From positions 2,293,125 to 2,357,124 of the forward strand of contig NZ_CP022522.1 of assembly GCF_002850255.1 (NCBI RefSeq): DNA of 64,000 bases, in the 5' to 3' direction. A program made the position numbers and the translations under genes. This document shows, piece after piece, positions 43,326-53,708 of this stretch; the first letter of the stretch is position 1; every line of letters starts with the position of its first letter. Origin of the DNA: Pseudoalteromonas sp. NC201. GTDB lineage: Bacteria; Pseudomonadota; Gammaproteobacteria; Enterobacterales; Alteromonadaceae. The notes below the pieces were generated by a model. That model ran no database searches and had not been told where the DNA came from. It was given only the letters and a program-made list of their open reading frames with translations.

Positions 43326-44903
43326 TTGATTTTTAGTCACATAACGACCACACCAGGTGAGGTCACCAGCATAAGACAAAGGCGCGATTATATTGCCAGC
43401 CCACTGTCTTTATACGCAGGTTTAAACAAAACAAACTCGCTACTGCTCGAATCAGCAGAAATAGAGTCTAAAGACAATGTGAAAAGTATCGTGCTTGTGG
43501 ATAGTGCGATTCGATTCGAATGTAACGGCGCCCAAGTCATTGCCAAAGCCTTGTCTAACAATGGTGCTCAGTTACTACCGTACCTTGCGCAAAAGGTCAC
43601 AAATTGTGACGTGACCCTCAATGATAATACCTTGACGCTCACGTACAACGCATTGGAAAGTAACATTGATGAGTATACAAAACTAAAAGCGGATAACGCC
43701 TTTAGTGCGCTCAGAACCTGTATCAATGAAATTAAACGTAACTCAGATACGCCGTTTTCCGTCTTTTTAGGTGGTGTATTCGCCTATGATATGGTTGCAA
43801 ACTTTGAGCAACTTTCTGAAGTACCAGATGGGGACAACGACTGTCCCGACTATGTTTTCTATCTCGCTGAAACCCTAGTTGTGATCGATCATCAAGCACG
43901 AACTACTGAGCTCATTGGTAATGTTTTCAATGGCCCTGAGGTTCACGCCAATTGTTTTGAAGTAGGCAAACAGCTAGAAGAGCTAAACAGTCAGTGTGAC
44001 CAAATCACTGAATTTCAGTTTGAGCCACAAAGTGGCGGTGCAGACGTCAAAGTCAATGTGAGTGACGACGAATATTGTCAACACGTTGAAAAGTTGAAAA
44101 CCAACATTATCAACGGTGACATCTTTCAAGTCGTTCCCTCTCGCACTTTTTCACTTCCTTGCCATAACTCACTCGCCGCCTATAAACAGCTCAAACTACA
44201 AAACCCTAGTCCTTACATGTTTTATATGAAGGATGAGCGCTTTGTGTTATTTGGCGCATCTCCAGAGTCTGCACTCAAATATTGTGAGCAGAGTAACCAA
44301 GTTGAAGTCTATCCCATTGCGGGGACAAGACCACGAGGTAAGTTTGCTGATGGTAGTATCAATCCAGATTTAGATAGCCGCATTGAGCTTGAGCTGCGCA
44401 ACGATCAAAAAGAGCGTGCAGAGCACCTTATGCTGGTTGACCTTGCTCGTAACGATGTCGCACGGATCAGTATTGCAGGTACTCGACACGCAAAAGAATT
44501 ATTGAAAGTGGACCGCTACTCACAAGTCATGCATTTAGTATCGCGCGTCGTTGGCCAATTAAAGCCGGATTTAGATGCGCTTCACGCCTATCAGGCTTGT
44601 ATGAATATGGGCACTCTCGTCGGCGCACCAAAAGTTAAAGCCGCAGAACTGGTTCGCCATACAGAAAAGCAGCGTCGTGGCAGCTACGGCGGAGCGGTAG
44701 GTTATTTGATGGGCAATGGCGCCATGGACAGCTGCATCGTAATTCGCTCCGCGTTTGTAAAAGATAACGTTGCTTACGTGCAAGCGGGTGCGGGTGTTGT
44801 GTTTGATTCAAATCCACAAAGCGAAGCAAATGAAACTAAAGCTAAAGCCATGGCAGTGATTAAAGCAGTACAGTCCACGTATGAAGGAGCAAACCATGAC
44901 TAA
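43326..44903 (+). CDS. trpE: Anthranilate synthase component I
   Basis: A 525-residue chorismate-utilising enzyme, making anthranilate with TrpG. The tryptophan feedback site LLES is at about 38-41, and the catalytic C half has GDIFQVVPSRTF, YPIAGTRPRG, ELRNDQKERAEHLMLVDLARND and GAGVVFDSNPQSE. The frame starts with TTG at 43326, with AAGAGG before it and no suitable ATG. A six-codon ATG frame (43319-43336) overlaps this start and might tune initiation. It is the first structural gene of trpEGD(CF)BA. Confidence 0.94.
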   Translation: MIFSHITTTPGEVTSIRQRRDYIASPLSLYAGLNKTNSLLLESAEIESKDNVKSIVLVDSAIRFECNGAQVIAKALSNNGAQLLPYLAQKVTNCDVTLNDNTLTLTYNALESNIDEYTKLKADNAFSALRTCINEIKRNSDTPFSVFLGGVFAYDMVANFEQLSEVPDGDNDCPDYVFYLAETLVVIDHQARTTELIGNVFNGPEVHANCFEVGKQLEELNSQCDQITEFQFEPQSGGADVKVNVSDDEYCQHVEKLKTNIINGDIFQVVPSRTFSLPCHNSLAAYKQLKLQNPSPYMFYMKDERFVLFGASPESALKYCEQSNQVEVYPIAGTRPRGKFADGSINPDLDSRIELELRNDQKERAEHLMLVDLARNDVARISIAGTRHAKELLKVDRYSQVMHLVSRVVGQLKPDLDALHAYQACMNMGTLVGAPKVKAAELVRHTEKQRRGSYGGAVGYLMGNGAMDSCIVIRSAFVKDNVAYVQAGAGVVFDSNPQSEANETKAKAMAVIKAVQSTYEGANHD

Positions 44904-45477
44904 GGTATACTTTTTAGATAATTTTGATTCTTTCAGTTATAACCTTGTGGATGAGCTTAGTTTGCTAGGACTCGACTTGGTCGTTTATCGTAACAATATC
45001 TCTGCCGAAACCATTTTCAATAAAATGTGTGCAGAGGTTGATCCTGTGATCTTAGTTTTATCACCAGGACCTGGCGCGCCATCGGAAGCAGGCTGTTTGC
45101 TCGCGTTAATTGAGCTATGTAAAGGTAAATTCCCCATGCTTGGGATTTGCCTTGGTCAACAAGCCCTAACCCAAAGTTATGGTGGTGAAGTTGGCAAAGC
45201 AGGTGAGACGGTACATGGTAAATCTTCTATTATTGAAGCGGATGAGCATCCGGTATTTGCCGGACTCGGGACGCAATTCCCCGTGGCGCGCTATCACTCT
45301 CTAATGGCAACAAGCGTACCACCAGCACTGCAAGTGATCGCGAGATATCAAGCCATTCCGATGGCTATCTATCACAGTGAACACAAAGTGATTGGCTATC
45401 AATTTCACCCAGAGTCAATATTGACCCCCAATGGCGCTCAGCTATTACAACAAAGTATCGCGTACCTTAGCGCTTAG
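44896..45477 (+). CDS. trpG: Anthranilate synthase component II (glutamine amidotransferase)
   Basis: A 193-residue class I glutamine amidotransferase. The catalytic triad is the cysteine in LGICLGQQALTQSYGG and the His/Glu of YQFHPESIL. It supplies ammonia to TrpE. I chose the ATG at 44896 with AAGGAG before it, overlapping the trpE stop by eight bases. It is free-standing, not fused to TrpD as in enteric bacteria. The gap to trpD is nine bases. Confidence 0.95.
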   Translation: MTKVYFLDNFDSFSYNLVDELSLLGLDLVVYRNNISAETIFNKMCAEVDPVILVLSPGPGAPSEAGCLLALIELCKGKFPMLGICLGQQALTQSYGGEVGKAGETVHGKSSIIEADEHPVFAGLGTQFPVARYHSLMATSVPPALQVIARYQAIPMAIYHSEHKVIGYQFHPESILTPNGAQLLQQSIAYLSA

Positions 45478-45486
45478 GAGATCAGG

Positions 45487-46491
45487 ATGGAAAAGTTACA
45501 ACCTCTATTACAGCAGCAAGATTTATCGTTCGACGCCGCCAAATCCTTGTTTAGCGATATTATGGCTGGACAACTGAGCGACATCGAACTTACCGCAGCG
45601 CTACTTGCGCTAAAGTTTAAAGGTGAAACAGCGGCGGAAATAGCCGGAGCAGCTCAGGCCATGCGTGATCATGCAACCGCATTTGACAAGCAAGACCTAC
45701 TCGCAGCAGACAGCTGTGGTACGGGTGGCGATGGAACAAATACCATCAACGTGAGTACCACCGCCGCCATTGTCGCCGCAGCATGTGGTATTAATATGGT
45801 CAAACATGGTAATCGCAGCGTGAGCAGTAAATCAGGCTCTGCGGATTTACTAAAAGCACTTGGGATCAACATTGATATGACCCCCGCACTTGCAGAAAAG
45901 TGCTTAGCAAAGACCGGCTTTACCTTTTTGTTTGCACCGCATTACCACGCTGGTGTAAAGCATGCCATGCCGGTTCGCACGCAACTAAAAACACGCACGA
46001 TATTTAATATTCTCGGGCCATTGGCAAACCCTGCTAAGCCTGAGGTGCAATTACTCGGCGTTTACGACCCTGCCCTTGTTTTACCCATGGCAGAAACGCT
46101 AAACCGCTTAGGTACGAAACGAGCGATGGTAGTTCACGGTAGTGGCACAGATGAAATTGCTCTGCACGGCGAAACGCTAGTCGCAGAAGTAAAGCAGGGT
46201 GAAGTGACGCAATACTCCGTTACCCCAAGCGATTTTGGACTAGAAAACTATTCACTTGAATCTATTGCTGGTGATACGCCAGAATATAACGCGAAAGCGA
46301 GTCTTGCGATTTTAAATGGTGAAGGCGAAGCAGCACACAATGCAGCGATCATTGCAAACGTTGCAGCCTTGTTGGTATTAACCGATAAAGCCACAGATTT
46401 TAAAACCGCAAGCGAACAAGTACGCGAAGTGCTTGCTACCAAGAAAGCCATGACAACCTTGGCTAACATTGTAGAGGTGAGTAATGGCTAA
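45487..46491 (+). CDS. trpD: Anthranilate phosphoribosyltransferase
   Basis: A 334-residue class IV phosphoribosyltransferase, adding phosphoribosyl to anthranilate. The PRPP-binding segment is DSCGTGGDGTNTINVSTTAA (about 76-95), followed by KHGNRSVSSKSGSADLL. Both are fully conserved. Its end overlaps the trpC start by eight bases, so translation is coupled. Confidence 0.96.
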   Translation: MEKLQPLLQQQDLSFDAAKSLFSDIMAGQLSDIELTAALLALKFKGETAAEIAGAAQAMRDHATAFDKQDLLAADSCGTGGDGTNTINVSTTAAIVAAACGINMVKHGNRSVSSKSGSADLLKALGINIDMTPALAEKCLAKTGFTFLFAPHYHAGVKHAMPVRTQLKTRTIFNILGPLANPAKPEVQLLGVYDPALVLPMAETLNRLGTKRAMVVHGSGTDEIALHGETLVAEVKQGEVTQYSVTPSDFGLENYSLESIAGDTPEYNAKASLAILNGEGEAAHNAAIIANVAALLVLTDKATDFKTASEQVREVLATKKAMTTLANIVEVSNG

Positions 46492-47848
46492 TGTATTAGA
46501 AAAAATTGTTGCCGATAAAGTCGAAGAATTAAAAGCGCGCAAGGCGCAGCGTCCGTTAAGTGACTTTATCGATGAAGTAACCCCCACCACGCTTAACTTT
46601 ATCGCTGCGTTGGCGCAAGCTGGGACCCAATTTATTTTAGAGTGCAAAAAGGCGTCTCCTTCAAAAGGCCTTATTCGCTCACATTTTGATTTGACTGAAA
46701 TTACCAATGTTTATCGTAAGTACGCGACGTGTATTAGTGTGCTAACCGACGAAAAATACTTTCAAGGCAGTTATGAATACCTTGCCACGGTGAGAAAGCT
46801 GGTTGATCAGCCTCTGATCTGTAAAGACTTCTTTATTGATGAATACCAAGTTTATCTCGCCCGCTTACACGGTGGCGATGCCATTCTTTTGATGTTGTCT
46901 GTATTAAATGACGAAGAATATTTGGCACTAGCGAGCGTGGCTAAATCACTTAATATGTCGATTTTAACGGAAGTAAGCAACGAAGAAGAAGTGACAAGAG
47001 CGCTTGCGTTAGATGCTGAACTTATCGGTATTAACAATCGTGATCTCAGAGATTTATCAACGGATTTAGCAACAACAGAAAAGCTACGAGCGTTAATCCC
47101 CGAAGACAAAGTGGTGATTTCAGAGTCTGGCATATACACGCACCGCGATGTGAAACGCTTATCACCGATTTGTGACGGCTTTTTGGTTGGCAGCTCACTG
47201 ATGGCTGAACAGGACTTAGAACTTGCTTGCAGACGCTTGATTTTGGGCGAAAACAAAGTGTGTGGTCTTACTCGAAGCCAAGATGCGCAAGCAGCTTATG
47301 AAGCTGGAGCGGTATACGGTGGCCTTATCTTTTATCCAAAATCGCCTCGTTATGTCGACATTGATTGTGCGAAGGCCGTCGCCGATAGCGCACCGCTCAA
47401 GTACGTTGGTGTGTTCGTTAACGCACCGCTTGAGCAAGTTGCTGAGTATGCGCAAATATTAAAACTGAGTGCAGTGCAATTACATGGCAATGAAGATGCG
47501 CTGTACATCGATACCCTGCGAAAACAACTTCCAGTTACCTGTCAAATTTGGAAAGCACAGGGTGTGGACACAGCACTGCCAAGCCCCTTTGCTGGCGTAG
47601 ACAAGCAATTGTACGATACCAAAACCGACACCGCATTTGGTGGCACGGGGCAAGTGTTTGATTGGCAGCTATTAAATCGTAGTTCGAGCAATTATATGTT
47701 GGCTGGCGGCCTAAACCCCGACAACATTCAAGGTGCCGTCAATATAGGTGCCGATGGTCTTGACCTAAATTCAGGCGTTGAGCAATCGCCTGGTAAAAAA
47801 TGCGCTCAAAAAATCGCTAACGCGTTTACACAAATTCGAAAATATTGA
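46484..47848 (+). CDS. trpCF: Bifunctional indole-3-glycerol phosphate synthase / PRA isomerase
   Basis: A 454-residue fusion of two TIM barrels. Residues about 1-253 are Trp[51 protein letters not shown]. Residues about 255-454 are Trp[29 protein letters not shown], and ending [11 protein letters not shown] and [15 protein letters not shown]. The fusion is usual in gammaproteobacteria. It performs two consecutive steps, isomerising phosphoribosylanthranilate and closing the indole ring. Confidence 0.96.
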   Translation: MANVLEKIVADKVEELKARKAQRPLSDFIDEVTPTTLNFIAALAQAGTQFILECKKASPSKGLIRSHFDLTEITNVYRKYATCISVLTDEKYFQGSYEYLATVRKLVDQPLICKDFFIDEYQVYLARLHGGDAILLMLSVLNDEEYLALASVAKSLNMSILTEVSNEEEVTRALALDAELIGINNRDLRDLSTDLATTEKLRALIPEDKVVISESGIYTHRDVKRLSPICDGFLVGSSLMAEQDLELACRRLILGENKVCGLTRSQDAQAAYEAGAVYGGLIFYPKSPRYVDIDCAKAVADSAPLKYVGVFVNAPLEQVAEYAQILKLSAVQLHGNEDALYIDTLRKQLPVTCQIWKAQGVDTALPSPFAGVDKQLYDTKTDTAFGGTGQVFDWQLLNRSSSNYMLAGGLNPDNIQGAVNIGADGLDLNSGVEQSPGKKCAQKIANAFTQIRKY

Positions 47849-47855
47849 GGTGGAC

Positions 47856-49040
47856 ATGAGTAATTCAGCTTATTTTGGTGACTTCGGAGGCATGTTTGTG
47901 CCCGAGTTACTCGTACCTGCGTTAAAGCAGTTAGAACAGGAGTTTTATAAGTCACAAAAAGACCCAGAATTTCAACAGGAGTTTTATCAACTTTTGAATG
48001 AATTTGCGGGTCGCCCAACACCACTGACCAAGACACGCAACTTAGTTAAAAACCCTAAGGTCAAACTGTACTTAAAGCGTGAAGATTTACTTCACGGTGG
48101 TGCACACAAGACCAACCAAGTGTTGGGTCAAGCGCTCTTAACCAAACGTATGGGGAAAAAAGAAGTCATCGCTGAAACCGGCGCTGGACAACATGGTGTT
48201 GCAACCGCCCTAGCCTGCTCCTTACTCGGCTTAAAGTGCCGGGTATACATGGGGGCTAAAGATGTTGAGCGTCAGCAACCTAACGTATTTAGAATGCGTT
48301 TGATGGGTGCGGAAGTTATCCCTGTTACTGCTGGCTCAGGCACATTAAAAGACGCAGTAAATGAAGCATTACGTGATTGGTCTGCAAACTACAAAACGGC
48401 ACATTATTTACTCGGAACGGCTGCAGGTCCTCACCCATTCCCGACGATTGTCCGAGAGTTCCAAAAAATGATTGGTGAAGAAGCGAAACAACAAGTACTA
48501 AAAGCAGAAGGTCGTTTGCCAGATGCGGTTATCGCTTGTGTGGGCGGCGGCTCAAATGCTATTGGTATGTTCGCAGATTTTATTGACGAAAAAGGCGTGA
48601 AATTAATCGGGGTGGAACCGGCTGGTAAAGGCTTGGATACTGACGAACACGGCGCAGCATTATGTAAAGGTACTAAAGGTATTTTACATGGCGCCTATAC
48701 CTATATCATGCAGAACAAAGATGGCCAAATTGAAGAATCTTATTCTGTCTCAGCAGGTCTTGACTACCCAGCTGTTGGTCCACAACACGCCTACCTTCAT
48801 GAAACAGGCCGCGCGCAATATGTTGGCATTACCGACACTGAAGCATTAAATGCCTTTCAAGCGCTTGCTAAACACGAAGGTATTATTCCAGCCCTAGAGT
48901 CAAGCCATGCTCTGGCATACGCACTAAAATATGCAGAAGCGCAAACGGAAGAAACGGTGATTGTTGTTAACTTAAGTGGTCGCGGAGACAAAGACTTAGC
49001 TCACGTCCACCAGGTACTATCTGAGCGAGGTGAACTATGA
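47856..49040 (+). CDS. trpB: Tryptophan synthase beta chain
   Basis: A 394-residue PLP enzyme that joins indole and serine. The PLP lysine is in [18 protein letters not shown], and the phosphate-binding loop is [12 protein letters not shown]. The start at 47856 ([19 protein letters not shown]) is conserved and has a GAGG site; the open frame continues upstream to 47778 inside trpC without support. The gene overlaps trpA by four bases, as usual for the alpha2beta2 complex. Confidence 0.97.
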   Translation: MSNSAYFGDFGGMFVPELLVPALKQLEQEFYKSQKDPEFQQEFYQLLNEFAGRPTPLTKTRNLVKNPKVKLYLKREDLLHGGAHKTNQVLGQALLTKRMGKKEVIAETGAGQHGVATALACSLLGLKCRVYMGAKDVERQQPNVFRMRLMGAEVIPVTAGSGTLKDAVNEALRDWSANYKTAHYLLGTAAGPHPFPTIVREFQKMIGEEAKQQVLKAEGRLPDAVIACVGGGSNAIGMFADFIDEKGVKLIGVEPAGKGLDTDEHGAALCKGTKGILHGAYTYIMQNKDGQIEESYSVSAGLDYPAVGPQHAYLHETGRAQYVGITDTEALNAFQALAKHEGIIPALESSHALAYALKYAEAQTEETVIVVNLSGRGDKDLAHVHQVLSERGEL

Positions 49041-49843
49041 GACGTTATGACGCGATGTTCGCGCACTTAAATGAAAAAAACCAAGGTGCATTTGTTCCTT
49101 TCGTGACGATTGGTGATCCCGATAAGGCACTCAGTATTGAGATCATCAAAAGCCTGATTGACGGTGGCGCTGATGCATTGGAGCTCGGTATTCCGTTTTC
49201 CGATCCCATCGCTGATGGTCCTGTTATCCAAGCGGCTAACATCCGTGCATTAGAGCAAGATGTTAATACGCAAGACTGTCTTGAGATCATCGCTGAAATT
49301 CGTCGCTACAACAGTGATATTCCAATTGGTTTGTTGCTTTACTCAAACTTGATTTTTGCTCGTGGTATTGAGCAGTTTTATCAAGACGCCAAAACTGCGG
49401 GTGTGGATTCTATCTTAGTTGCTGATGTGCCACTGCACGAAGCCAAACCGTTTAGGCTCACTGCAATGGCAAATGACATCGCGCCAATTTTCATTGCCAC
49501 ACCGAATGCCTGCGATGATACGTTACGAGAATGCGCCACCCGAGGTCGTGGCTATACCTATTTACTTTCGCGTGCAGGCGTGACAGGTACAGAAACGACA
49601 GCACAAATGCCGGCAACAGAGATGATCACCAAACTTATCGAATATCATGCTGCGCCGCCACTGCTAGGGTTTGGTATTTCTGAACCGGAGCATGTAAAGC
49701 ATGCGATTGGCTCAGGTGCAGCAGGTGCGATAAGTGGCTCTGCAGTGGTGAAAATCATCGAAAAACACTTGGATGACCCTAGCACCATGTGCTTTGAGCT
49801 AAAAACCTTTGTTGAGCGAATGAAAGCTGCAACGCAGAAGTAA
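49037..49843 (+). CDS. trpA: Tryptophan synthase alpha chain
   Basis: A 268-residue TIM barrel that cleaves indole-3-glycerol phosphate and channels indole to TrpB. Catalytic Glu and Asp are in [19 protein letters not shown], and the substrate loop is [13 protein letters not shown]. The last gene of the trp operon, followed by a terminator. Confidence 0.97.
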   Translation: MRRYDAMFAHLNEKNQGAFVPFVTIGDPDKALSIEIIKSLIDGGADALELGIPFSDPIADGPVIQAANIRALEQDVNTQDCLEIIAEIRRYNSDIPIGLLLYSNLIFARGIEQFYQDAKTAGVDSILVADVPLHEAKPFRLTAMANDIAPIFIATPNACDDTLRECATRGRGYTYLLSRAGVTGTETTAQMPATEMITKLIEYHAAPPLLGFGISEPEHVKHAIGSGAAGAISGSAVVKIIEKHLDDPSTMCFELKTFVERMKAATQK

Positions 49844-49853
49844 TATTACTTTC

Positions 49854-49879
49854 AAGCCAGTGTTTAACACTGGCTTTTC
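49854..49879 (+). terminator. Intrinsic terminator of the trp operon
   Basis: AAGCCAGT and ACTGGCTT around a 7-base loop, followed by TTCTT. It is close to the 3' end of the converging HU gene and may serve both. Confidence 0.9.
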
Positions 49880-49885
49880 TTAGAA

Positions 49886-50158
49886 TTAACGCAAGTTATC
49901 TTTTAAGGCTTTAGCAGGCTTAAATAATACCTTATTTTGTCCCTCAATGGTGATGGTCTCACCCGTTTGAGGATTACGTCCTTGCTTTGGGGGATGATAA
50001 CTTAACGCGAATGTCCCAAGTCCATTGATTTGCATCTGATCGCCTTCTGACAAGCGCTTTTTAGTGGCCTGTAAAATGACATTTAACACCGTCTGTGAAT
50101 CTTTCTTTGTTAATCCACTAATTTCCGCCATTTTTGTAACTAAATCGCTCTTATTCAT
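49886..50158 (-). CDS. HU-family DNA-binding protein
   Basis: A 90-residue histone-like protein of the HU/IHF family: MNKSDLVTKMAEISGLTKKDSQTVL, the beta-arm with GRNPQTGETI in the tip region, and FKPAKALKDNL at the C terminus. It bends DNA as a dimer. The QGRNPQTGE arm is like HU rather than IHF. Expressed alone from its own promoter. Confidence 0.93.
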   Translation of the reverse strand: MNKSDLVTKMAEISGLTKKDSQTVLNVILQATKKRLSEGDQMQINGLGTFALSYHPPKQGRNPQTGETITIEGQNKVLFKPAKALKDNLR

Positions 50159-50280
50159 GCAAATACCTCTGAACCATTGAATGAGCGCAGCAGGCTATGG
50201 GTTTCGTTAAAGAAAGTCAATGTTGATGTTCTCGCCGTATCTTGGTAAAACCCTTACAACCAACTTTGTTAGGATAAAAA

Positions 50281-50850
50281 ATGTCATTTTTAATTGAGTA
50301 CTTACCGCTTATCCTGTTTTTTGCGGTTTATAAGTTTGTCGATATTTTTTGGGCAACGGGTGTGCTAATCATCGCTTCTCTTATACAGGTTGCACACCAA
50401 TACATCACTAAGCGCGAAGTCGCAAAACGTCATTGGGTATTCTTAGCGATTGCGTTGATCCTCGGTGGAATGACGATTTTCTTCCATGATGAGCAATTTA
50501 TAAAATGGAAAGCCACTATTATTTATGCAATTTTAGGTGTGGCTTTACTCGTATCGAGGTACTTGTTTAATAAAAACTTGGTAAAAGGCGCACTCGAAGG
50601 GGTTTTAAAGTCAGTAGCTGAGAAGGAAAAAAGCGAGATTGATATTGATTTACCAGTAAAAGACTGCGACCAATTAAACCTATTTTGGGCAGTATTACTT
50701 TTCTTCATCGCTGGCCTAAACCTTTACGTTGCGTACCACTTCTCTCTTGATTTTTGGGTGAACTTTAAAGTCTTTGGTTTAATTGGGATCACCTTCGTTG
50801 CACTCCTCTTTACCATGTTTAAAATTCAAAAATATTTACCTGAAGAGTAA
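50281..50850 (+). CDS. yciB: Septation protein A (YciB/IspZ)
   Basis: A 189-residue inner-membrane protein with about five hydrophobic segments. FLIEYLPLILFFAVYK opens it, and FWATGVLIIASLIQ, WKATIIYAILGVALLVS and LNLFWAVLLFFIAGLNLYVAY follow. It is the YciB/IspZ family, implicated in cell envelope integrity and division-site synthesis. The start has AGGA upstream. Location next to trp genes and yciI-type genes is conserved in gammaproteobacteria. Confidence 0.94.
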   Translation: MSFLIEYLPLILFFAVYKFVDIFWATGVLIIASLIQVAHQYITKREVAKRHWVFLAIALILGGMTIFFHDEQFIKWKATIIYAILGVALLVSRYLFNKNLVKGALEGVLKSVAEKEKSEIDIDLPVKDCDQLNLFWAVLLFFIAGLNLYVAYHFSLDFWVNFKVFGLIGITFVALLFTMFKIQKYLPEE

Positions 50851-50940
50851 CCATTCAAGGTTCATCTACAGCTGCTATAGTTAACGAGTAAGAGCTAACT
50901 ATAGCGGCTTGTAGCCGCCAAATATTTTGGGGAACCAGCC

Positions 50941-51582
50941 TTGAACGCAAGCCAATACCGGTGGTGTGAACTCGTATTTGTATTCTTTGTCCTGCCCATT
51001 GTCGCTTATCAATTCCGTGATCACCTCAACAATTGGCTTTTTCCAGCACTGATCATTTTAATGGCAGTCTGTACCCATTTACTACTAACCGACCCCCATT
51101 TCAAACGATTTAGGTTAACCAGTTTGGGAGAGTTTTCGTCCGTCAAAAAACGTTTATTCACCACGTTTTTCGCAGGTGCGATGTTTTCAGCCATGCTCTA
51201 TGGTTTAGTTAGTCAAGGAAATTGGTTTTCCCTGCCGCTCAATTCACCCAGCGACTGGTTATTATTATTATTTGCTTACCCTATTCTTTCTGTCTTACCA
51301 CAAGAGTTAATTTTCAGGAGCTACTTCTTTCATCGCTATAAAAGGATTTTACCAAATAAAAACAACCGAGTTTTGTTAAGTGCATTGGTGTTTGCGCTTG
51401 CTCACTGCGTCTATGACAACTGGATAGCCGTGGCGTTATCTTTTGTTGGAGGACTACTATTTTCTTATACTTACGCACACAGCCGTTCCCTTGCCGTGTG
51501 TGTGTTAGAGCATAGCCTGTGGGGGCTGTGGATGTTTACAATAGGAGTTGGGCAGTACTTAGATTCGGGCGTAAAATTTTAG
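50941..51582 (+). CDS. CPBP-family intramembrane glutamic peptidase
   Basis: A 213-residue membrane protein of the CPBP (Abi/CAAX-prenyl protease-like) family with six or more hydrophobic segments. Motif 1 is PQELIFRSYFF: the usual EExxxR has glutamine in place of the first glutamate. Motif 2 is ALAHCVYDNW, and EHSLWG is motif 3. It begins with TTG at 50941, with TGGGGAA before it. The second glutamate and both histidines are kept, so activity is possible but uncertain. Confidence 0.85.
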   Translation: MNASQYRWCELVFVFFVLPIVAYQFRDHLNNWLFPALIILMAVCTHLLLTDPHFKRFRLTSLGEFSSVKKRLFTTFFAGAMFSAMLYGLVSQGNWFSLPLNSPSDWLLLLFAYPILSVLPQELIFRSYFFHRYKRILPNKNNRVLLSALVFALAHCVYDNWIAVALSFVGGLLFSYTYAHSRSLAVCVLEHSLWGLWMFTIGVGQYLDSGVKF

Positions 51583-51600
51583 TGGCTTAGTGAAGAATAA

Positions 51601-51626
51601 ACATCGGCGCATTAATACGCCGATGT
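51601..51626 (-). terminator. Strong hairpin between the converging CPBP and transporter genes
   Basis: ACATCGGCG (51601-51609) pairs with CGCCGATGT (51618-51626). The T-rich tail (TTTATTCTT) is on the minus-strand side, so it probably ends the transporter transcript. Confidence 0.75.
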
Positions 51627-51654
51627 CATCGTGCCCAAACCAAATGTTCCGTTG

Positions 51655-53079
51655 CTAGAAGCCAAAGATACTGAATGCAAAATATTTAGTTGCAACGGTA
51701 TTAATGAAAATAGCTAACAGGATCACCGGGATGAATGTAGATAGGGAGAAATTAATATATTTCTCAGTAAAGCTGCCTACGTACCCCTCTGAACCTTGCG
51801 CAAGTTCTTCATTCAAACCAGATTTTTTCCAGCGATAAGTAACAAATAGACACAACAGCAGACCATTCAAGGGTAAAATAGTGTCGTAAAACACATCGTA
51901 GATTAGGTCAAAGAAGCTCTTCTGAGCATCGCCATAACTTACAAAACTTGTAAGCCAATCCACCATTCCAAAAGACATAGTAGATAGCACAGTCAAGATA
52001 CCTGTGGTCAACGCTAAGATAATCAATGCCTTTTTACGTGAAATACATTTTTCTTCCATCAAAGTCGCTGTAGGCACCTCGACAATTGACACTAGCGACG
52101 TTATCGCAGCAAAGAAAACCAGTAAAAAGAAAGTACCTGCAACTATTGAGGCACCGACGTAGCCAATATCATCTTGTAAAGCCAATAACAATTTCGGCAA
52201 GTAATCGAAAATCATAGATACAGAAGAGTCAGATAACTTACTTGGATCTGTATTCGGATTGAAACTGAAGATAGCCGGAAGTACCATCAGACCTGCGATA
52301 AACGCCACTAATGAATCTGTAATAGCGACCATTTTAGAGCTACCGACGATGTCGTCTTTCTTAGAAATATACGAAGCGTATGTGATCAATATACCCATCC
52401 CCAAAGACAGTGAAAAGAACGCTTGTGACAGTGCGCCATTTAACACACTTGCATTCATCTTTTCGAAGTCAGGAACGATGTAATAGCGTACACCTGCCAT
52501 CGCGTTATCAAGAGTTAATACGTATGCGACAAGGCCAATTAACATGACAAATAACGCTGGCATGAGTAACTTAGCTGCTTTTTCAATCCCTTCTTTTACA
52601 CCGCCAACCAAGATAAGATTCACGATCACACCCACTATCAACATATAGATGAAAACATTGGTATCGTTGATAAAAGTGCCAAAGTACTTCGGAGAGGCGA
52701 GTGCATCTAAGTTACCTAAAGCTGTTTGCGCTAAGAAGCCAAAAATCCAAACGGTAATAACCATATAGAAGACGGCAATCATAAACGGCGTGAGTACAGC
52801 CAAGAATCCAGCTATTGACCACTTTTTATCATGATTAGATAGCAGCTTATATGCGCCAAACGGGTCCTTTTGGGCTTTCCTACCCATTGCCATTTCGGCC
52901 ATCATGACAGGTAAACAGATAAACACTACAAATAGTGCATAGATTAGTAAAAATGCCCCACCACCATTTTTTGCGGCGGAAACAGGAAAGCCGACTAAGT
53001 TACCAATACCAACAGCAGAACCTGCAGCGGCAAGGATAAACCCTAATCGGGAGCTAAAATGCTCACGGTTTGCACTCAT
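51655..53079 (-). CDS. Sodium-dependent (NSS/SNF family) transporter
   Basis: A 474-residue membrane protein with about twelve segments. The first helix is FILAAAGSAVGIGNLVGFP, the Na+/substrate-binding helix of NSS transporters. In many relatives the helix ends NVWRFP or NLWRFP, here NLVGFP, so it belongs to a divergent bacterial subgroup. It would import an amino acid or related solute with Na+. The ATG at 53079 has AAGG upstream; the frame also opens at a TTG three codons earlier. Confidence 0.9.
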   Translation of the reverse strand: MSANREHFSSRLGFILAAAGSAVGIGNLVGFPVSAAKNGGGAFLLIYALFVVFICLPVMMAEMAMGRKAQKDPFGAYKLLSNHDKKWSIAGFLAVLTPFMIAVFYMVITVWIFGFLAQTALGNLDALASPKYFGTFINDTNVFIYMLIVGVIVNLILVGGVKEGIEKAAKLLMPALFVMLIGLVAYVLTLDNAMAGVRYYIVPDFEKMNASVLNGALSQAFFSLSLGMGILITYASYISKKDDIVGSSKMVAITDSLVAFIAGLMVLPAIFSFNPNTDPSKLSDSSVSMIFDYLPKLLLALQDDIGYVGASIVAGTFFLLVFFAAITSLVSIVEVPTATLMEEKCISRKKALIILALTTGILTVLSTMSFGMVDWLTSFVSYGDAQKSFFDLIYDVFYDTILPLNGLLLCLFVTYRWKKSGLNEELAQGSEGYVGSFTEKYINFSLSTFIPVILLAIFINTVATKYFAFSIFGF

Positions 53080-53300
53080 TGCAATCAACCTTATTATTAT
53101 TTTCTACAAATATCCGAAGGACTCTACCAGTCAAGCTGAGTGTTTTTCAAGTTTAAATGTCTAATCACTGAAAAACTCTGTGTACATTTACTTTTGCACT
53201 GAGGGCGTTTTATCATAGTATTGATAAACGGGCCTGAACAGCCGACAAAATACGTAAAAATAACAATAATAACCTAGAAACCAATCCGGAACTAATACTT

Positions 53301-53600
53301 ATGCTTTACATGATCTATTCAACCGACGCTGAAAACTCATTAGAAAAGCGTCTTGCTGTACGCCCTGCTCATCTAGCTCGTTTAGAAGAATTAAAACAAC
53401 AAGGTCGATTGTTTGCAGCAGGCCCGTTACCGGCGATTGACTCGGAAGATCCTGGTGAAGCGGGTTTTGCGGGTTCTTTGGTTATTGCTGAGTTTGAAAA
53501 CCTAGAAAGTGCACAGCAATGGGCGAGCGTCGATCCCTATATTGATGCTGGTGTCTATACTGCTAGTATTGTAAAACCGTACAAGCGAGTTCTGCCATAA
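53301..53600 (+). CDS. yciI: YciI-family protein
   Basis: A 99-residue dimeric alpha/beta ferredoxin-fold protein: [41 protein letters not shown] and [16 protein letters not shown]. The conserved His of HLARLEEL and Asp of DPY are the family's proposed active-site pair. No confirmed reaction is known for YciI itself. A single-gene unit near the rest of the yci/trp cluster. Confidence 0.93.
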   Translation: MLYMIYSTDAENSLEKRLAVRPAHLARLEELKQQGRLFAAGPLPAIDSEDPGEAGFAGSLVIAEFENLESAQQWASVDPYIDAGVYTASIVKPYKRVLP

Positions 53601-53708
53601 AAGTTTACTGAACGTTAAGTTCAGCAAAGGTTAATTACAAAAGCACTAAATTTGTTTGAGATTTATGAAGTTTAGACACTTAGTATCTATGAAACTGTGG
53701 AGCTTAAA

